Positions 38,065-50,559 of a stretch of 64,000 bases of DNA are shown in pieces; the first letter of the stretch is position 1, and each line of letters begins with the position of its first letter. The notes below the pieces were generated by a model, which saw only the letters and a list, made by a program, of their open reading frames with translations, was not told the origin of the DNA and made no database searches. Made by a program: the position numbers and the translations under genes. Origin of the DNA: Thunnus maccoyii (Eukaryota; Chordata; Actinopteri; Scombriformes; Scombridae); NCBI RefSeq assembly GCF_910596095.1, contig NC_056554.1:8414001-8478000 (forward strand), written 5' to 3'.

Positions 38065-38096
<32 letters not shown>

Positions 38097-39237
38097 ATAA
38101 CTTTCAGATTTTTGGGGATCTGTACCATCTTTGTCTGCTAATTTCCCCCTCCATTTAATCAGAGGCATTTGCTACAGTGGTGCATTTAAAGGCTTTTTCG
38201 TGTGTGCGTGTGTGTCTGTTGAAAAATCTGCACTATGTCATTTTGGGAAGAAAGTCTGAACCTCTGACCACAAAGAATAATGTATGGTATATCTTTAGTG
38301 CAGCGTAACTGTCTCCAGAGGAAAATCTGATCCCTGGAAATGGTGGTTGAACCTAAAAAAAGAGTCACTGGTTGGCTGTGGTGGTCGTATGGTCCAACTA
38401 ATTTTAGACAGAAAACACTGATCTTCCTTCGAGTAGAAGTAGGTCCTCTTAGGTCGGATGATGTGCTTGAAAATAAGTTTTATTTTTTTTCTTTCCTCAG
38501 ATGTGTGTAGTGCAGTGGTTAAGAGAGGCTCTGTAGAAGCCACTGCTGTCCGGCCTGCACATACATGTGTAAGTCTGTGTGTTGCTAAATGCTACGTGTG
38601 TATGTTGCTACATAATGTACAGCAACATTCATAATAGGAGTGTTTTCTTATGGCCTGTATATTCTGCTGTTCTGTACGAGAAAGAAGATTTTTAGTATAG
38701 GACTGGTTCCTGTTTAGGTTTTTTTTTTGTTTTTTTGTTTTTTTCTCTCTGGATGCATTTTGTCACACACACTCTGACAGTCCGACAGGGGGACCCAGAA
38801 CAAAGCTGCCTTGTTTGTGTCTTTTTTTTCTTTTTTTTCTTTTTTTTTTCAATTTTTATTATTCCCCCTCTCTTTGTCTCTTTCTCACTGTTTCTCTTTT
38901 ATTTAGTCCACCGCATTCTTTTGTGTTTGGCAGAGGTCAGTTCACAGTGGTCACACGTACATGGAAACTCTGAAAATCTCTTTGGAGCTCCGTGTTGGTG
39001 TGGAGACTTTTGAAGCGTCCTCTGCCTGTCACGTCAGTAAGACCCACCAATGAGACGGCCGAGTGGGCGGGATAGAGGGAGGGAGGGAGGCCGCTGTTTC
39101 AAATTGAAGCTCTTCTAATTGCATTCAACCTTCTTTTTTTTTCCCCCCCTTTCTTTCTTTCTCTCACTCTCACACACAGGCCACCCTTGGGACGGAGGAA
39201 ACGGAAACACGTTAGCAAACACAGCTGCCTCTCACAC

Positions 39238-39275
<38 letters not shown>

Positions 39276-40465
39276 CAGGCACTGACAGAAAGAGAGAGGG
39301 ACAGGCCCAGAGCTGTCACAAGATGTGTGTGTTTCCGCGCTACAGCTGCCAGTCATCTCTAAGAATAAGTCATCTGTTTCTGATCCTGAGCCAATCAGAT
39401 CAGAGGCTGAAGCCCATTGGCCAATAGGAGAAGCAGTAACACTTGCTGTGATTCCTGTGACCAATTGTGAACACCTGCGGTGACAGCAGACCTTCACCGT
39501 CTGTCTCTCTCTTTCTGTCTCCACACCAACAGACACACACACACACACACCCAAACTGGCCCATTTTCATCTTGCTGCTCTGTCATTTCTCCCTGGCATC
39601 CCCCTCTCTCCTCCACCCATCCATTTCCATCCTTCTGTCCATCCACTCTCCCTCTATCCTTTCTTCATTTTCCTTTTTTAAAAAAAACAGATGTTGCCTT
39701 AGGTATTATTTATGTTACATAAACCAAATAAACGGGAGACATTCATTTTTAAAAAGGTAACGCAAACTGTTAAAAACCTGCGTTACTAAGCAGAACTGCG
39801 GCATGTGGAGAATCTTGGATCTTCTGTCGCTCCTTTTTTTTTTTTCTTTTTTGAAAAACAATGAGATTCTGTTGTTTTGGGGTTTTTTTTAGAAGTGAGT
39901 GTTTAATACTTAGGCCTTGATACAGTGATTTTGTTTAGATAAACAATGTTCTTTACATTTACCATTTGAATACTGGTCTGTTTTTATTGTGATCATGACA
40001 CTTCTTGATGCCAGGCCTTGGATTAACATGTAGTTGAACAAAAAATCCATTCAGATACATTTTGATGCGATTGCTTTTGCCTTCATTGTTGGGTTTCCAA
40101 ATCAGCTGTCTGCATATTTTTGGAAACATCGTGATTGGTCGGATTGTACCAGGCAAACTCAATCAGTAGCTGAATTTGAGTGGATTTTCATTTCTAAATC
40201 CAGGTTTGGATTATACCTTATTAGACTGTTATTGAGAAGTCTGTTTTTTTACTGTTGGGGAAAATTGCAAAAAAAAATATATACTGATTATTATCATTGA
40301 GGCTAAATACAAGAGCTAAACATGCAGATTGGAGGAGTGGTGGTGTTTTTTGGACATTGATTAGATCAAACCAACAAACAAATGTAGCAATATCAACAAC
40401 AGGTCTTGTTTTTGCCCAATTTTGTTACACTTTTATGCAACTTTAATAAAAACATGTAAAATGGA
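37330..40465 (+). other. ppp1r14b: ppp1r14b 3'UTR and downstream
   Basis: No further coding exon is seen after the stop. The best polyadenylation signal is AATAAA at 40445-40450, followed by GT/T-rich sequence; an earlier AATAAA lies at 39727-39732. The region also holds a CT-rich block (37340-37400), a (TTA)n run at 38065-38094, T tracts and a CA run near 39237-39270. Use of the distal signal would give a 3'UTR of about 3.1 kb; this is inference. Confidence 0.5.
40445..40450 (+). terminator. ppp1r14b: Candidate polyadenylation signal of ppp1r14b
   Basis: Canonical AATAAA followed within 20-45 bp by a T/GT-rich element. Confidence 0.45.
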
Positions 40466-41690
40466 CATATTGTTTCTCTTTATTTATTGTGGTTGTCAGT
40501 TTTCTGCTTCAGAACACCTTATATGGATCTCTATAGATTATTATACAGCAGTTTATTAGCTTATATATACAGTATGTATATATTTAAATTTCATATTAGT
40601 GTATGATTTATTAATTTGGAAAGACTTAAAAAAATAACCCTTTACATACCTTTTTCATAGCAGGTAAAGCATGTGTAATTACTAACATAAATGATGACTG
40701 TTCAAAGTGTGCATGCCAATTACCAGCATACACGATATCAGAACCCTGAAACTGGTGTAACTAAGTTGAATGCATCCATTATTTATGATATTCATTCCAC
40801 CTGTGGGTTTCCTGCTGTGACAGGTCAAAATGTCTGCCATTAAAATGTTCAAATATGAATTACAACATTATCGCTTGCATGACCCTCTAGATATTCTGCA
40901 TTACTTTGGCGCCACTTTGTGGTTAATGACTGTATGACAACTGCATTTATACACACTTTGGGAAGAATGTAGTACAAGTCAACATTTGGACACTTTAGGT
41001 TCACTTCTGTTGTATCCACAGTAAGTTGACATATTAAGATATAGTCACAATCTGCCTAGATTTCTTTGCTATTGGAATGATGGGTCATGTATGTTTGATC
41101 CACCTAGTGGACAGTCAGCAATAGAAAATGTTATTTCAATGACTCATGTTTCCAAAATAACTTCTCAGCAGGATGTTAGCAAAAAAAAAGTTAGACATGT
41201 TACCATATATACTATACAAAACTATATTCAGTACCATACATACTACTGCATTACTATCCTACTATAGTGCATAGCATACTATTGTGAAAGGAAAAACATG
41301 TCTTTACATCACAGAGGCTTTGAATCACAGTAGTATAATCAGGTCAGCTGAGGCCACTACATATAAAATGAATAGAAACTCTTAACCTACTTTTAGGACT
41401 TTTTTGTATTATTTAAATATATTTACTCTGATTTCGTTTTTATAGAGAATACCTAGGCCATTGTTTTGTAGTGATCTTTGTATTAATACAATCTACTGCC
41501 GCAAATAAGCTTTTAATCACAGTATCTATTGTTTTCCAGGTGTTTCTAATATGTATACATATTACATCATTATATATTATATTATATTATATTATATTAT
41601 ATTATATTATATTATATTATATTATATTATATTATATTATATTATAATGAAATGCCTTTGAAAACAGTGAGATCCGCGGGTTTTGCAATA
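40466..41690. other. Intergenic DNA between ppp1r14b and brms1
   Basis: AT-rich and without coding signal. It ends with the pentanucleotide array at 41573-41646 just before the brms1 promoter. Confidence 0.6.
41573..41646. repeat. (ATATT)n pentanucleotide array
   Basis: About 14 near-perfect tandem copies of ATATT, lying about 50 bp upstream of the CCAAT-like elements of brms1. Confidence 0.95.
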
Positions 41691-41694
41691 AGTC

Positions 41695-41950
41695 CGCCCT
41701 ATTGGTTCATTCCAGAGGCTTTGGGGAATAAAGTGGAATATGATTGGATGACTAAACCTCATTCAGCGTTTTGATTGGACAGGGCGCGTTTAGGCTCACT
41801 GCTGGTTGGCTAAGTATACGGGTTGTGGAGTCCGGCAAAGTGTCGAACTGGAGACAGAAGTGAAGAGGAAGTACTTTTTAAAATGGAAATATAACGAATA
41901 TATAGTAAAACTGATAAGTTAAAGTGTCTACAGGCCGACAGAGGGAGAAG
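41695..41950 (+). promoter_or_regulatory. brms1: brms1 promoter and probable non-coding exon 1
   Basis: Inverted CCAAT motifs (ATTGG) occur near 41700, 41741 and 41774, in a TATA-less stretch richer in CpG than its flanks. A probable 5'UTR exon ends GGGAGAAG at 41950 with a GTGAGA donor. The downstream acceptor (TTTCCAG, 43981-43986) precedes the brms1 ATG by six bases, so a leader exon is required. The exact start is unknown. Confidence 0.5.
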
Positions 41951-43986
41951 GTGAGACTATACGCAGAGTTTCCTCTTTACTAACAGCCCCGCCGGTTAAC
42001 GGTAGTAACGTTAGTTAATCCGGGAAGATGAAGGATGAAAGCTACTCCGGCGAACATTCAACATGTTTTCACATTTAACTGCTAATAACTTTGCTTTTTA
42101 ATCACATACTAAAACATTTAGACGTCATATCAGTCAGTGCAATAAATAACAGTTTAATAATCAGCAGTCAGTCTCTCGGTGCGTGTGGTTAACGTTAGCT
42201 TAAGTGTTGCACTTGACTTCACTGTGGGTTTATCTGCCGCTGGACTGGAAAAGAAAATGCGAACAACGAGACTGAGTTTCATTTATTTAGTTGTTATTGA
42301 AGTGGACTGACAGTGTAACAGGTTTCAGATGCAGTTCTGGTCTTTATTTTAGTCAAAATGCCACCGTTTATCATATCCATCCAGGACATCGCGGAAGCTA
42401 CTAGTGGTCAAGCTCTGCAGATTTAAATGAGACTTCCGGTTATGAAACAAAATAAAAGCCGTATGAACTGTATATAGCGGAATCCTGGAGTAAGTTTAAC
42501 TTACATTCCGCATGTATTTCTGTCATAAAACGTGGTCAAGGCAGCTTTATGTAACTTATTCTGCTCTATGTTTACTTTTTGCATACAATCGAAATAGGAT
42601 AATTTCCGGTTTTGTTCTGTGCTTTTGTAGCTTGACAGAACTACGGAAGCCGTACGAGACCAACTGTGTGCCACCGTCCTCCCGATGTTACCACTGCTGT
42701 TTATCTAAACAAACAGTTAAACCACAGATAGGTTTCTGCTTTACAATAATAATAATAATCAAAATCATCATCATCATAATAAACTTCTCATCACTTTATT
42801 TGTAGAAAGCGTCACTTTACAACATGTGTGCAATAACAGAAAACAATTAGACATCATAATGAAACAAAGATAACATAAAGGACATGACTTCACTTTCAGT
42901 TTGTTGATACCGTCAGCATGGTAACAGCACAAAGGGTCAGAGTAATATAATAATATACCAGTAAAATGAATAAACTGACTGAGTCCTTTGAACTTTCTGG
43001 TTTTGCTTTCATAGTGTAGTATTACATCTTTGGCTTCCAAGTTAATTGAATAGTTGGTTTGAGTGTCAAAATAATCCCCTTTTTTTTTTTCCAGAGTCCT
43101 GATGTATACTGACATACATAAAATAGAGGTTTAGCTGTGTCCTCTCCATTTTTTACAAAAAACACATATGTTATCGATATCCACAAATCTCAAGATAAAT
43201 TAGTTGGTGGGAAATAGTCTTGCCATTACTACAACCCAACATCTTTATTATCAGCGTTAGTGAACAGGTTGTACGTATGAGGTGTCATTCATCAGCACCC
43301 AGAGCACCAGAGCAACGTTAGCACAAATAAATAAACAAATGACACTGTCGGAGTTTAAAATGAAAGTTGCGTTTTACACAAAGTGGCTCTCTGTGCAGTA
43401 AAAGCGGAGCCTGAAAGAGTAAATGCATTTACTAAACATCTGGTAAATGGATAACACAGTTTAAATAAGAAAAGTAGACTGACTGTAATTACCTCCACAT
43501 TTAGTCATTCAGAATTTTATACCTGAGTTTATGTACTTGTTCAGAAGTGAATACATATCATTTAATAATAATAATTTGTTATTGTCATAATTTGTTGTTG
43601 TCCCAAATATTGTAATTGTTATATGAATCACAGTGCATCCATGATATTTAACATTACGTCCTTTTCAGCACATTAAAAAAATGTGTTTAGTTGAACAACA
43701 GAAAATTGTTGTCTGAAAAGCAACTATTGATAATCAAAGCATCGTTTTAGTCATTTTTAAGCAAGAATGCCAAAAAAAATTGCTTGTTGCAGCTTTGCAA
43801 ATGTGAAGATTTGAAGCTTTTCTGTGTCATACATGATAACAAACTGAACATCTTTATAAAAATAATTGTTAGTTGCAGCCCTGATGCTAATGCTCAAGGC
43901 TTCATATGTGTGTGCTGTGCGTCTTTTTACCCAGCGTGTACACAGACACAGTGTATATACCTGTGTGTGTGCCTGTGTGTTTCCAG
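41951..43986 (+). other. brms1: brms1 intron 1
   Basis: A 2,036-bp intron between the probable leader exon and the ATG exon. It is AT-rich, with a short ATA/ATC repeat near 42746-42780. Minus-strand open frames near 42774-43115 lack splice or family support. Confidence 0.5.
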
Positions 43987-43992
43987 CCAGCC

Positions 43993-46307
43993 ATGCCCGC
44001 CCAACCTCCTGTGAGGGAGCCGGAGGAGGAGATGGAGGCAGAAGGAGAGTCCCAACTCCCCGAGGCCAACGGAGAGGTGGAGGAGCCCAGAGAGAACGAA
44101 GGAGAAGGAAGAGGAGGCGGAGGAGAGGAGACCATGGAGGAGAGTATGGAGGAGAGGGAGAGTGACTCAGAGGAGAGTGATGAGGAAGAAGAAGAGGAGG
44201 AGGAAGAGGAGAGTTCAGGTATAAATCTAAGTGTGCTTATAAATTGTTGCCTGATTGTATGAAAGGAAACAAAGAGAAATAAAGATACGGGCTGTTTGTA
44301 ACTGTTTCGGTCTTTCTCTGGCTGTCCTCTGTGAAGAGATGGATGATGAGGACTGTGAGCGGAGGAGAGGAGAGTGTCTGGATGAGATGTTGGATCTGGA
44401 AAAACAATTCCAGGAGCTGAAAGAGAAGTAAGTTGAAACAGGAGGAGTACAATACTACCACCACTACAGTTTTAAACACTCTTAGTCATGTAAAGCTGAT
44501 TTCACCGCATGTTCGCAGGTTGTTTCGGGAACGGCTGAACCAGGTGAAAGTGAAGTTGGATGAAGTGCTGACAGGAAAAGCTGGAGAATACAGAGAACCT
44601 CTGGCTGCACTACAGAACAGCATGCAGATACGAACACAAGTGGCTGGTCAGTAAAACACACTTCCTGAAGGAAAGAGGACTATGATGATGTTCCTCATGT
44701 CCTTTATGTTGATGTGTGTTCTTTCAAATATAAAGTAGCTTCTTTGGTTAAGAATAATGTACATAGTTGTTGTGACTGATGATGTGCCTCCAACAAGACC
44801 AAAAATCCAGATTTGGGATGTTTCACACTAGAAAATCACACTACACAACATTCTGGACTTTGCATGGTCCATGTTTGGACAAAAACATATTTGTTGTTTT
44901 GGAAAAATCTGCTTGTATAGTGTTGCTGTCTTTAAAACAAGATTTTAGTTAGTGGGAAGCAGATGAAAACAAAGAATATTCAAACATCACATAAATAAAA
45001 ACCTTTCCAAGCAATGAAAAAAGAGAAACCTCATAATAAGTATAATCATATCTCATGATGACTGCCAAATCTTTAATTTTAAATATGTCCAAGGATTATT
45101 TCTGTCTACTAGGTTAACCATTGATTTACTATCTAACATCATAGCCCTGTTGAATTCCTGTCTATTTCTTTCCACTTAGCTTCTTTCTTGGAGTCACACA
45201 ACAATTTTTTTTTTCATTTTATTTTTTTAATTTATTTGACAGGGACCATGATCATTAATCAACATAAACGATAGATAGATATAGATATACTTTATTGATC
45301 CCCAAAGAGGAAACTACAATAGTCACCACATGCCAACACATATGACAAGAGGAAAAAACATAAAAACAAAGGCAATCAAAGCCAGGATAGAACCGTTAAA
45401 ACCATCAGAAAGACGGCACATATGGAAGTAATGTATTTGATAAAAACACAACAAGGCAATAAAATCTCCTTAAAGTGTCGACACAGAGCGAACAAAGAAT
45501 AGAAAAGACCAAACAGCAGTAATAAATAATCATAAAGGCCACTTAATACTCTTGCATGTCACTGAAAAGCTTCACTGCAGCAGCACAAAGGACCTTCTCA
45601 GTCTTTCTGTTGAACATCAGGGGATGAGCAGCCGTCCACTAAAAGAAGTGTCCAATCCACTAACGACACTACTGAACGTGCCAGAGTTAAACTAAAAGGC
45701 TCATTTTCATCTGCTTTCTCTGGCAAGAGGCAACCTAAAATGAGAATAGCATGTCTTCTTGTAAAAGTCATGGTACACAACACAATTAATAGGCACAGAC
45801 TGAAAACAGTACACATCCAACAATCAAACAATGTCTCAACAACACAATAAAGTTAACAACAATACATACTAAGAAGTAGTACGTAGTTCAGTTAACAAAT
45901 AAAACGTTCAGGAAAAGGAATAACTGAGCCTCATAGAAATAATCTCTTAGACATGTGAGTGGAAGTTACAGTGTGTGTGTTTCTTCCCCAGCTGCATATA
46001 GTGAGAAATCAATTTATACCACTGTGTGAACTGCTGGTTAGTGATATCTACAGGGAGAGTTTGATAACATACTTCTGAAAGTAACCAAGGACACGAAGAT
46101 CTAAATATACCGACTGTATGTATCGTCTCTCTGTCTTGAACGTCTCCCTCTGTCCACAGGAGTGTACAGAGAGCTGTGTCTGCAGGTGATCAAACACAAG
46201 CACGAGTGTGAAGTACAAGGAGCGAAGCAGCACCTGGAGGTAACAAACACACATGCAGTATACTACATACTTACACAGTGTTATCGAACAAAATAACTAA
46301 AAAACTC

Positions 46308-46338
<31 letters not shown>

Positions 46339-46736
46339 TACAGAGTGAGCGGACGTTGCTGCTGGACGCCATGAGGTCAGAACTGCTGGAGAAGATCAGG
46401 AGACTGGAGGAGGACAGACAGAATATAGACCTAAACTCAGGTACACACACACACACACTAAACATCATTTAACTTACATATCCCTCCTTTGTCTTTATAG
46501 TCTAAGAAATAAACTCTAAATCCAAACAGTGAGACAAATTAAATGATTAGTGTGATATTTTCTCACACCAGAGTGGAGCGATGAGATGAGGAGCAAGAAG
46601 TGTAAAAGAAAGAACCTGCTGGGTCGGTCGGACAGGAAGAAGAAAGTAGCTCTGGTTTCAGGTAAAAGCTCATCATCCTTCTTTTATCTTTCTTCATATT
46701 TTAACTGTTCTTTGTTTAATTGTATGTTGTAGTTTC

Positions 46737-46770
<34 letters not shown>

Positions 46771-47218
46771 GCTCTTGCTCTCTCTCTCTCTGTTTTTTTT
46801 ATTTCTGCCACATGTCTCACATTTTATTCCCGCTGACTGGTAAAATGGAATTTGCTGCTAACAGATGGTTTAATAACACTCCCTCTGTGCAGGACCGTTC
46901 ATCGTCTACATGCTGAGAGACATCGACATTCTTGAGGACTGGACTGCCATCAAGAAGGTGATAAATCAGTAGCTACGTTTCCATTCCAGCTCCCAAATCT
47001 CTCTCAGATTATAACAATATTTTCATTTATTTAATCATTTAAAAAACATGTCACAGTTCTGTTTTGATTTGTGTGCTTTTCAGGCAAAAGCAGCACTGTC
47101 ACCACTGAAAAAGAAAGTTGAAAGTAAGTCCGCCTGCACGCACACACGTACAAACACACCGACCCGTGAAGGCTTTGTGTCTAACTCCTCATCGACATTT
47201 CATCTTTCAGAGCGGTGA
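43993..47218 (+). CDS. brms1: brms1, breast cancer metastasis suppressor 1 (Sds3-like, Sin3-HDAC subunit)
   Basis: BRMS1 is a nuclear subunit of the Sin3-HDAC co-repressor. Coding exons: 43993-44218, 44337-44427, 44519-44646, 46160-46239, 46344-46440, 46572-46661, 46893-46957, 47084-47123 and 47211-47218. All have GT-AG borders and compatible phases, giving 274 aa (human 246). The start [20 protein letters not shown] resembles human BRMS1. Residues 44-74 are strongly acidic with a glutamate run. Residues 77-207 form the coiled-coil Sds3-like region ([34 protein letters not shown]). A basic cluster, [17 protein letters not shown] (216-232), could serve as nuclear signal. The tail [18 protein letters not shown] and AIKKAKAALSP is the family signature. 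The last exon adds only part of one codon plus Arg before the stop. Identity is firm. Confidence 0.95.
44647..46159 (+). other. brms1: brms1 intron with LINE-like remnant
   Basis: A 1,513-bp intron that is long because of inserted repeats. From about 45200 to 45850 it carries a retroelement-like segment: GATA units next to TATACTTTATTGATCCCCAA (45284 on). This text is typical of 3' ends of fish non-LTR elements and suggests a minus-oriented copy. No intact reverse transcriptase frame is present. Confidence 0.5.
45230..45850 (-). mobile_element. Degraded non-LTR retrotransposon 3' end
   Basis: ACTTTATTGATCCCCAAAGA next to a short GATA tandem run matches the 3' tails I recall for fish RTE/Rex-type LINEs. 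It is 5' truncated and without ORF. Family assignment is tentative. Confidence 0.45.
46735..46792. repeat. (CT)n tract in brms1 intron
   Basis: CT dinucleotide array with a few CG and TTG interruptions. Confidence 0.9.
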
Positions 47219-47257
47219 TATCAGGAGCATCTTGTTGAAGACTAGCGGCAAAGAAAC

Positions 47258-47294
<37 letters not shown>

Positions 47295-47457
47295 TCCCAG
47301 CTGATTCCACCAACATTTGCTGTTTGACGAAATGAAGAATCGGCTGTTAAACCTCAGCAACCAACCACCCTACTGCTTGTTTGTTATCTATTGCTATTTA
47401 AAATAAGTTCTTAATGATATGAAAACCATGTATTTATAGAATGATTTATAATGAGTG

Positions 47458-47463
47458 ATTAAA
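47458..47463 (+). terminator. brms1: Candidate polyadenylation signal of brms1
   Basis: ATTAAA about 240 nt past the stop, followed by TTTTTGTCTG-like GT-rich sequence. The intervening 3'UTR has a (CA)n run at 47261-47293. Confidence 0.55.
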
Positions 47464-49225
47464 GTTTTAATCTTTTATGACACAAAAGGTTTTTGTCTGA
47501 GCGTTTCTATTTAAAATATTAAAATAGTTTCTATTTTACTTCATGTCTGCTACTTGTACTTCATGGCCATGAATCAGCTTATTGTTCAAGCTCACAATAT
47601 CAAAGTTTTCTTTAATGATTAATGAACAGCTGTGATATTGTTGGTAATATAAGTAGCAAGGTGATTCAGAAACTTACAGGTAAACGAGATAGTTTTTATT
47701 AACAGAAAAGTGTTCTGCATCATGATTTAAAATATGCTGTAATTAATTATTACTGTAAAACTGCACATAGAAATATTACTGTGATATTTACCGAATATGA
47801 TGAGAATGATGGGACTGTCCCATTTGAGTCTTACCAAACTGCTCATTTAGTATTTAAAAAAGAAACAAGGCCTAAAAGAGAAATCACTTCTTTTGCTACC
47901 TTTTTATAATAAATGGATAATAAGTCCTCCTATGTGAGGAATATTTCCCTCCCAGCAGAGGGAGACACTGCAGTGGACATAAACAGTGTTGGTATAATTA
48001 GCTTGCATGTCATTCTAGCCACCATAACGTGTTGAAATATGGCTCAATACCAGTTATCTTTGTAAGCAACGATATGACAGAAAACTGATATCTTATCAAT
48101 ATACAGATAATGTGACTAATAATGTGAAATATATGAGCACACTATTGATCAGTTTTGGTCTCAGGTTCTAATTTCAGTGTATTTAAAACACACCTACTGT
48201 TTCTAATCAACCTGCACATCAGTTGCACCGGATGTTTAAAGAGGCACATTATGACTACATCTACACTACAAGAATGGTGTTCACATGTGATAACAGCGTG
48301 CGTCCACACTAGTGTTTTCAGGTCATTTTTCTAACAATCTTCACACACTAAACACATATTAGACAAACTGCTGAATTTCTTCTTTTTCTTCTTTCTTTCT
48401 TTTACTTCAGTTGGCAAACAACTGCCAAAATCTGGTACAGACAGCCTGGTTACTCTGCTGAGTCTTAACATTGTTAAACCTCTATTCTGTCCTCTGCTGC
48501 TCTCTCTGATCATCTGCACTGACTTTTAATACAGTAACTGTTTACTGTTTGTTCTCATGACATATGTTCTGTCTCTTATTAGGCGATTAAACAAGCATAA
48601 AACAGTCATTTGGTTACAGGTCATAAATACTACCTGTTAGTCATTCCTGTGCTGTCACATCAATCAAGTCACTATTTTATTATTGCAAAGACATAAAATC
48701 AACAGAAATACAGCTTGCCGTGTGTGTGTGTGTGAGTGTGTGTGTATGGTCAAGTTGATCTGAGCTCCTCTTTAAAGAGAACCATATTTGAATTAAAATA
48801 ATAAGAATACAGAAACTGAATGTAAAAGCAGGAAGGGAACTAACTGTGAAAGAACATATGTAAACAAACAAAAAAATTGTGATTTCATTTTAAATGTTTA
48901 TTATCAATTCATTCCTGTCTAGTACAACTTGGATCATATTTTCATAGGTTTGTCCGTCTTTTTGTCAGTTATGATAACATTGTTCTCACAAGCAGCCACA
49001 TCGATGGAAAGAAGTCCAACAGGGCAAGAAACATCAGCAGTCAGATTTACTTTACAAACTTATTTGGACAAGAAAACAAAGGTGAAGAGTTGTTGGCTGT
49101 AAATCACCACCACAGTTCACACACTGACTTTCTGTGCTCTGAACATGTGTGTCTCTTTACAGCTCCTTAACAACTGAAACTCTTCAGGAACATGTGGCAG
49201 CAGTTTGGTTTTGCTCATTCAGAGC
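47464..49225. other. Intergenic DNA after brms1
   Basis: No gene is recognised. It is AT-rich with a GT run near 48720-48745 and a CTCF-like CCAGCAGAGGGAGACA at 47952-47968. Confidence 0.5.
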
Positions 49226-49680
49226 ATCCCTGACTGGCTGGACCATCTCCCACATTGTTCACAGTCGCATGGTTTCTCTCCTGTGTGAATTCTCCGGTGC
49301 ATCCCGAGACGCATGTTCTCACTGAAGCTCTTCCAGCAGAACTCACACAGGTACGGTTCCTAGAAAGCTTTTGTCACACACGTTGCATTGGTTTGGTTTC
49401 CTTCCTGTGTGTCTGCAGGCGAGACAGCTGGTCGACGCTCTTCTTGCTCTGGCTGCAGTGGTAGGGTTTCTCCCCGTGTAGATGCACTAAGACACTTTAA
49501 AGTAGGATACTGTGGTGAAACTCTTGCCACATTGGTTACAGTGAAAGGGTTTCTTAGCAGGTGTGTCCTCGGGTGCTGAGCTCAGCTGAAACTCTCCCCA
49601 CAATGCTCACACTGGTACGGCTTCTTCACTGTGTGAGCCGGACGATGTTTCTTTACTCAGGTGGCAGCACGACCAGCATC
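49226..49680 (-). pseudogene. Decayed C2H2 zinc-finger gene fragment
   Basis: On the minus strand, one complete finger reads YLCEFCWKSFSENMRLGM followed by HRRIHTGEKP (C-x2-C-x12-H-x3-H plus the TGEKP linker). Upstream are remnants: CNVCDKSF, cut short before its histidines; a CNQCGKSFTT half finger; and CEHCGESFS, which runs straight into a TGA stop. The pieces lie in different frames and are separated by stops and frameshifts. No intact ORF or ATG spans them. The origin is probably a poly-C2H2 transcription factor gene; which one cannot be said. Confidence 0.8.
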
Positions 49681-50559
49681 TGAGGATTGAAAGAAGACAA
49701 AATATTCACCTTAGAGCATCTTCTGATGACCAGACGCACACATTTTCTTTAAACCAAATCAACAGATCAATAAATGCGAGACAATAAATTATCATCAGTC
49801 ATGACTGAGAGTGAAAAAAGACAATACAGGAACTTTCAACTGTAGCTGTTTTACATTTAAGTGGAAAAGTTTTTATACTGTTATTGTCAAGAAGTCCCCA
49901 TCCAGGAGTCACATGATCGCACCTGAAGCAAGGAGGACACAAGTACTCCTGCCAGGAAAGGAACCGCCCACCCTCGAGTGTGATCACTTCACCTTGATGA
50001 GAGGTGATATATATACTGCCTTCCTCCCTCTGTTCTGTCTTTTTGACCTCAGCCGTGTTGTGTGCATCCTGTAAGTGAATTTCCTCCTTAAACATTTGCT
50101 TTACCTTTATTGCACACAATTTCTATTGAAATTTGATTTAATGTTAGTAATTGTTGTTCTCTCTTTGTAGAGCTTAAACCACACACACATTGAAAAGGAA
50201 ATCCACAGAGAAATTAAAATAAAATGAAAGTGTACTGCACTGTTTTCTTGGAGTTTGCTTCATCTTTCTGCCACAGGTCTCTCACAGTCACTTCAGCTAC
50301 CTAAAGGTTTAAAAACTAAATAGTTATTATAAAATAAAAAAAAATACTGTTCAGGGATCTTCTAATTGAGTAATTTTCAAGATAATATACAAAGCAAGTT
50401 TTGGATGCACTCACTGTATTATGAAATGTTCCTTGTTTGGCATCAAAATGTAACTTACAGATTGTCTTGGTGGTTTACTGTCATTATAATATAAATGTTC
50501 AGTGAAAAACAATATAAACTGTGACTCTGTGCTTTGGCTCACAGGACTCCTCCTGTGAC
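49681..50559. other. Intergenic, unassigned
   Basis: A minus-strand frame of about 106 codons (49799-50119) exists but matches no family I know and has ordinary intergenic composition. A possible donor (CTGTAAGTG, near 50068) is seen on the plus strand. Nothing can be called with confidence. Confidence 0.4.

Noticed and set aside
49799-50119. 106-codon minus frame near the zinc-finger remnant as a gene exon
   Set aside because: No family match, composition like the flanks, and no convincing splice pairing with the finger fragments.
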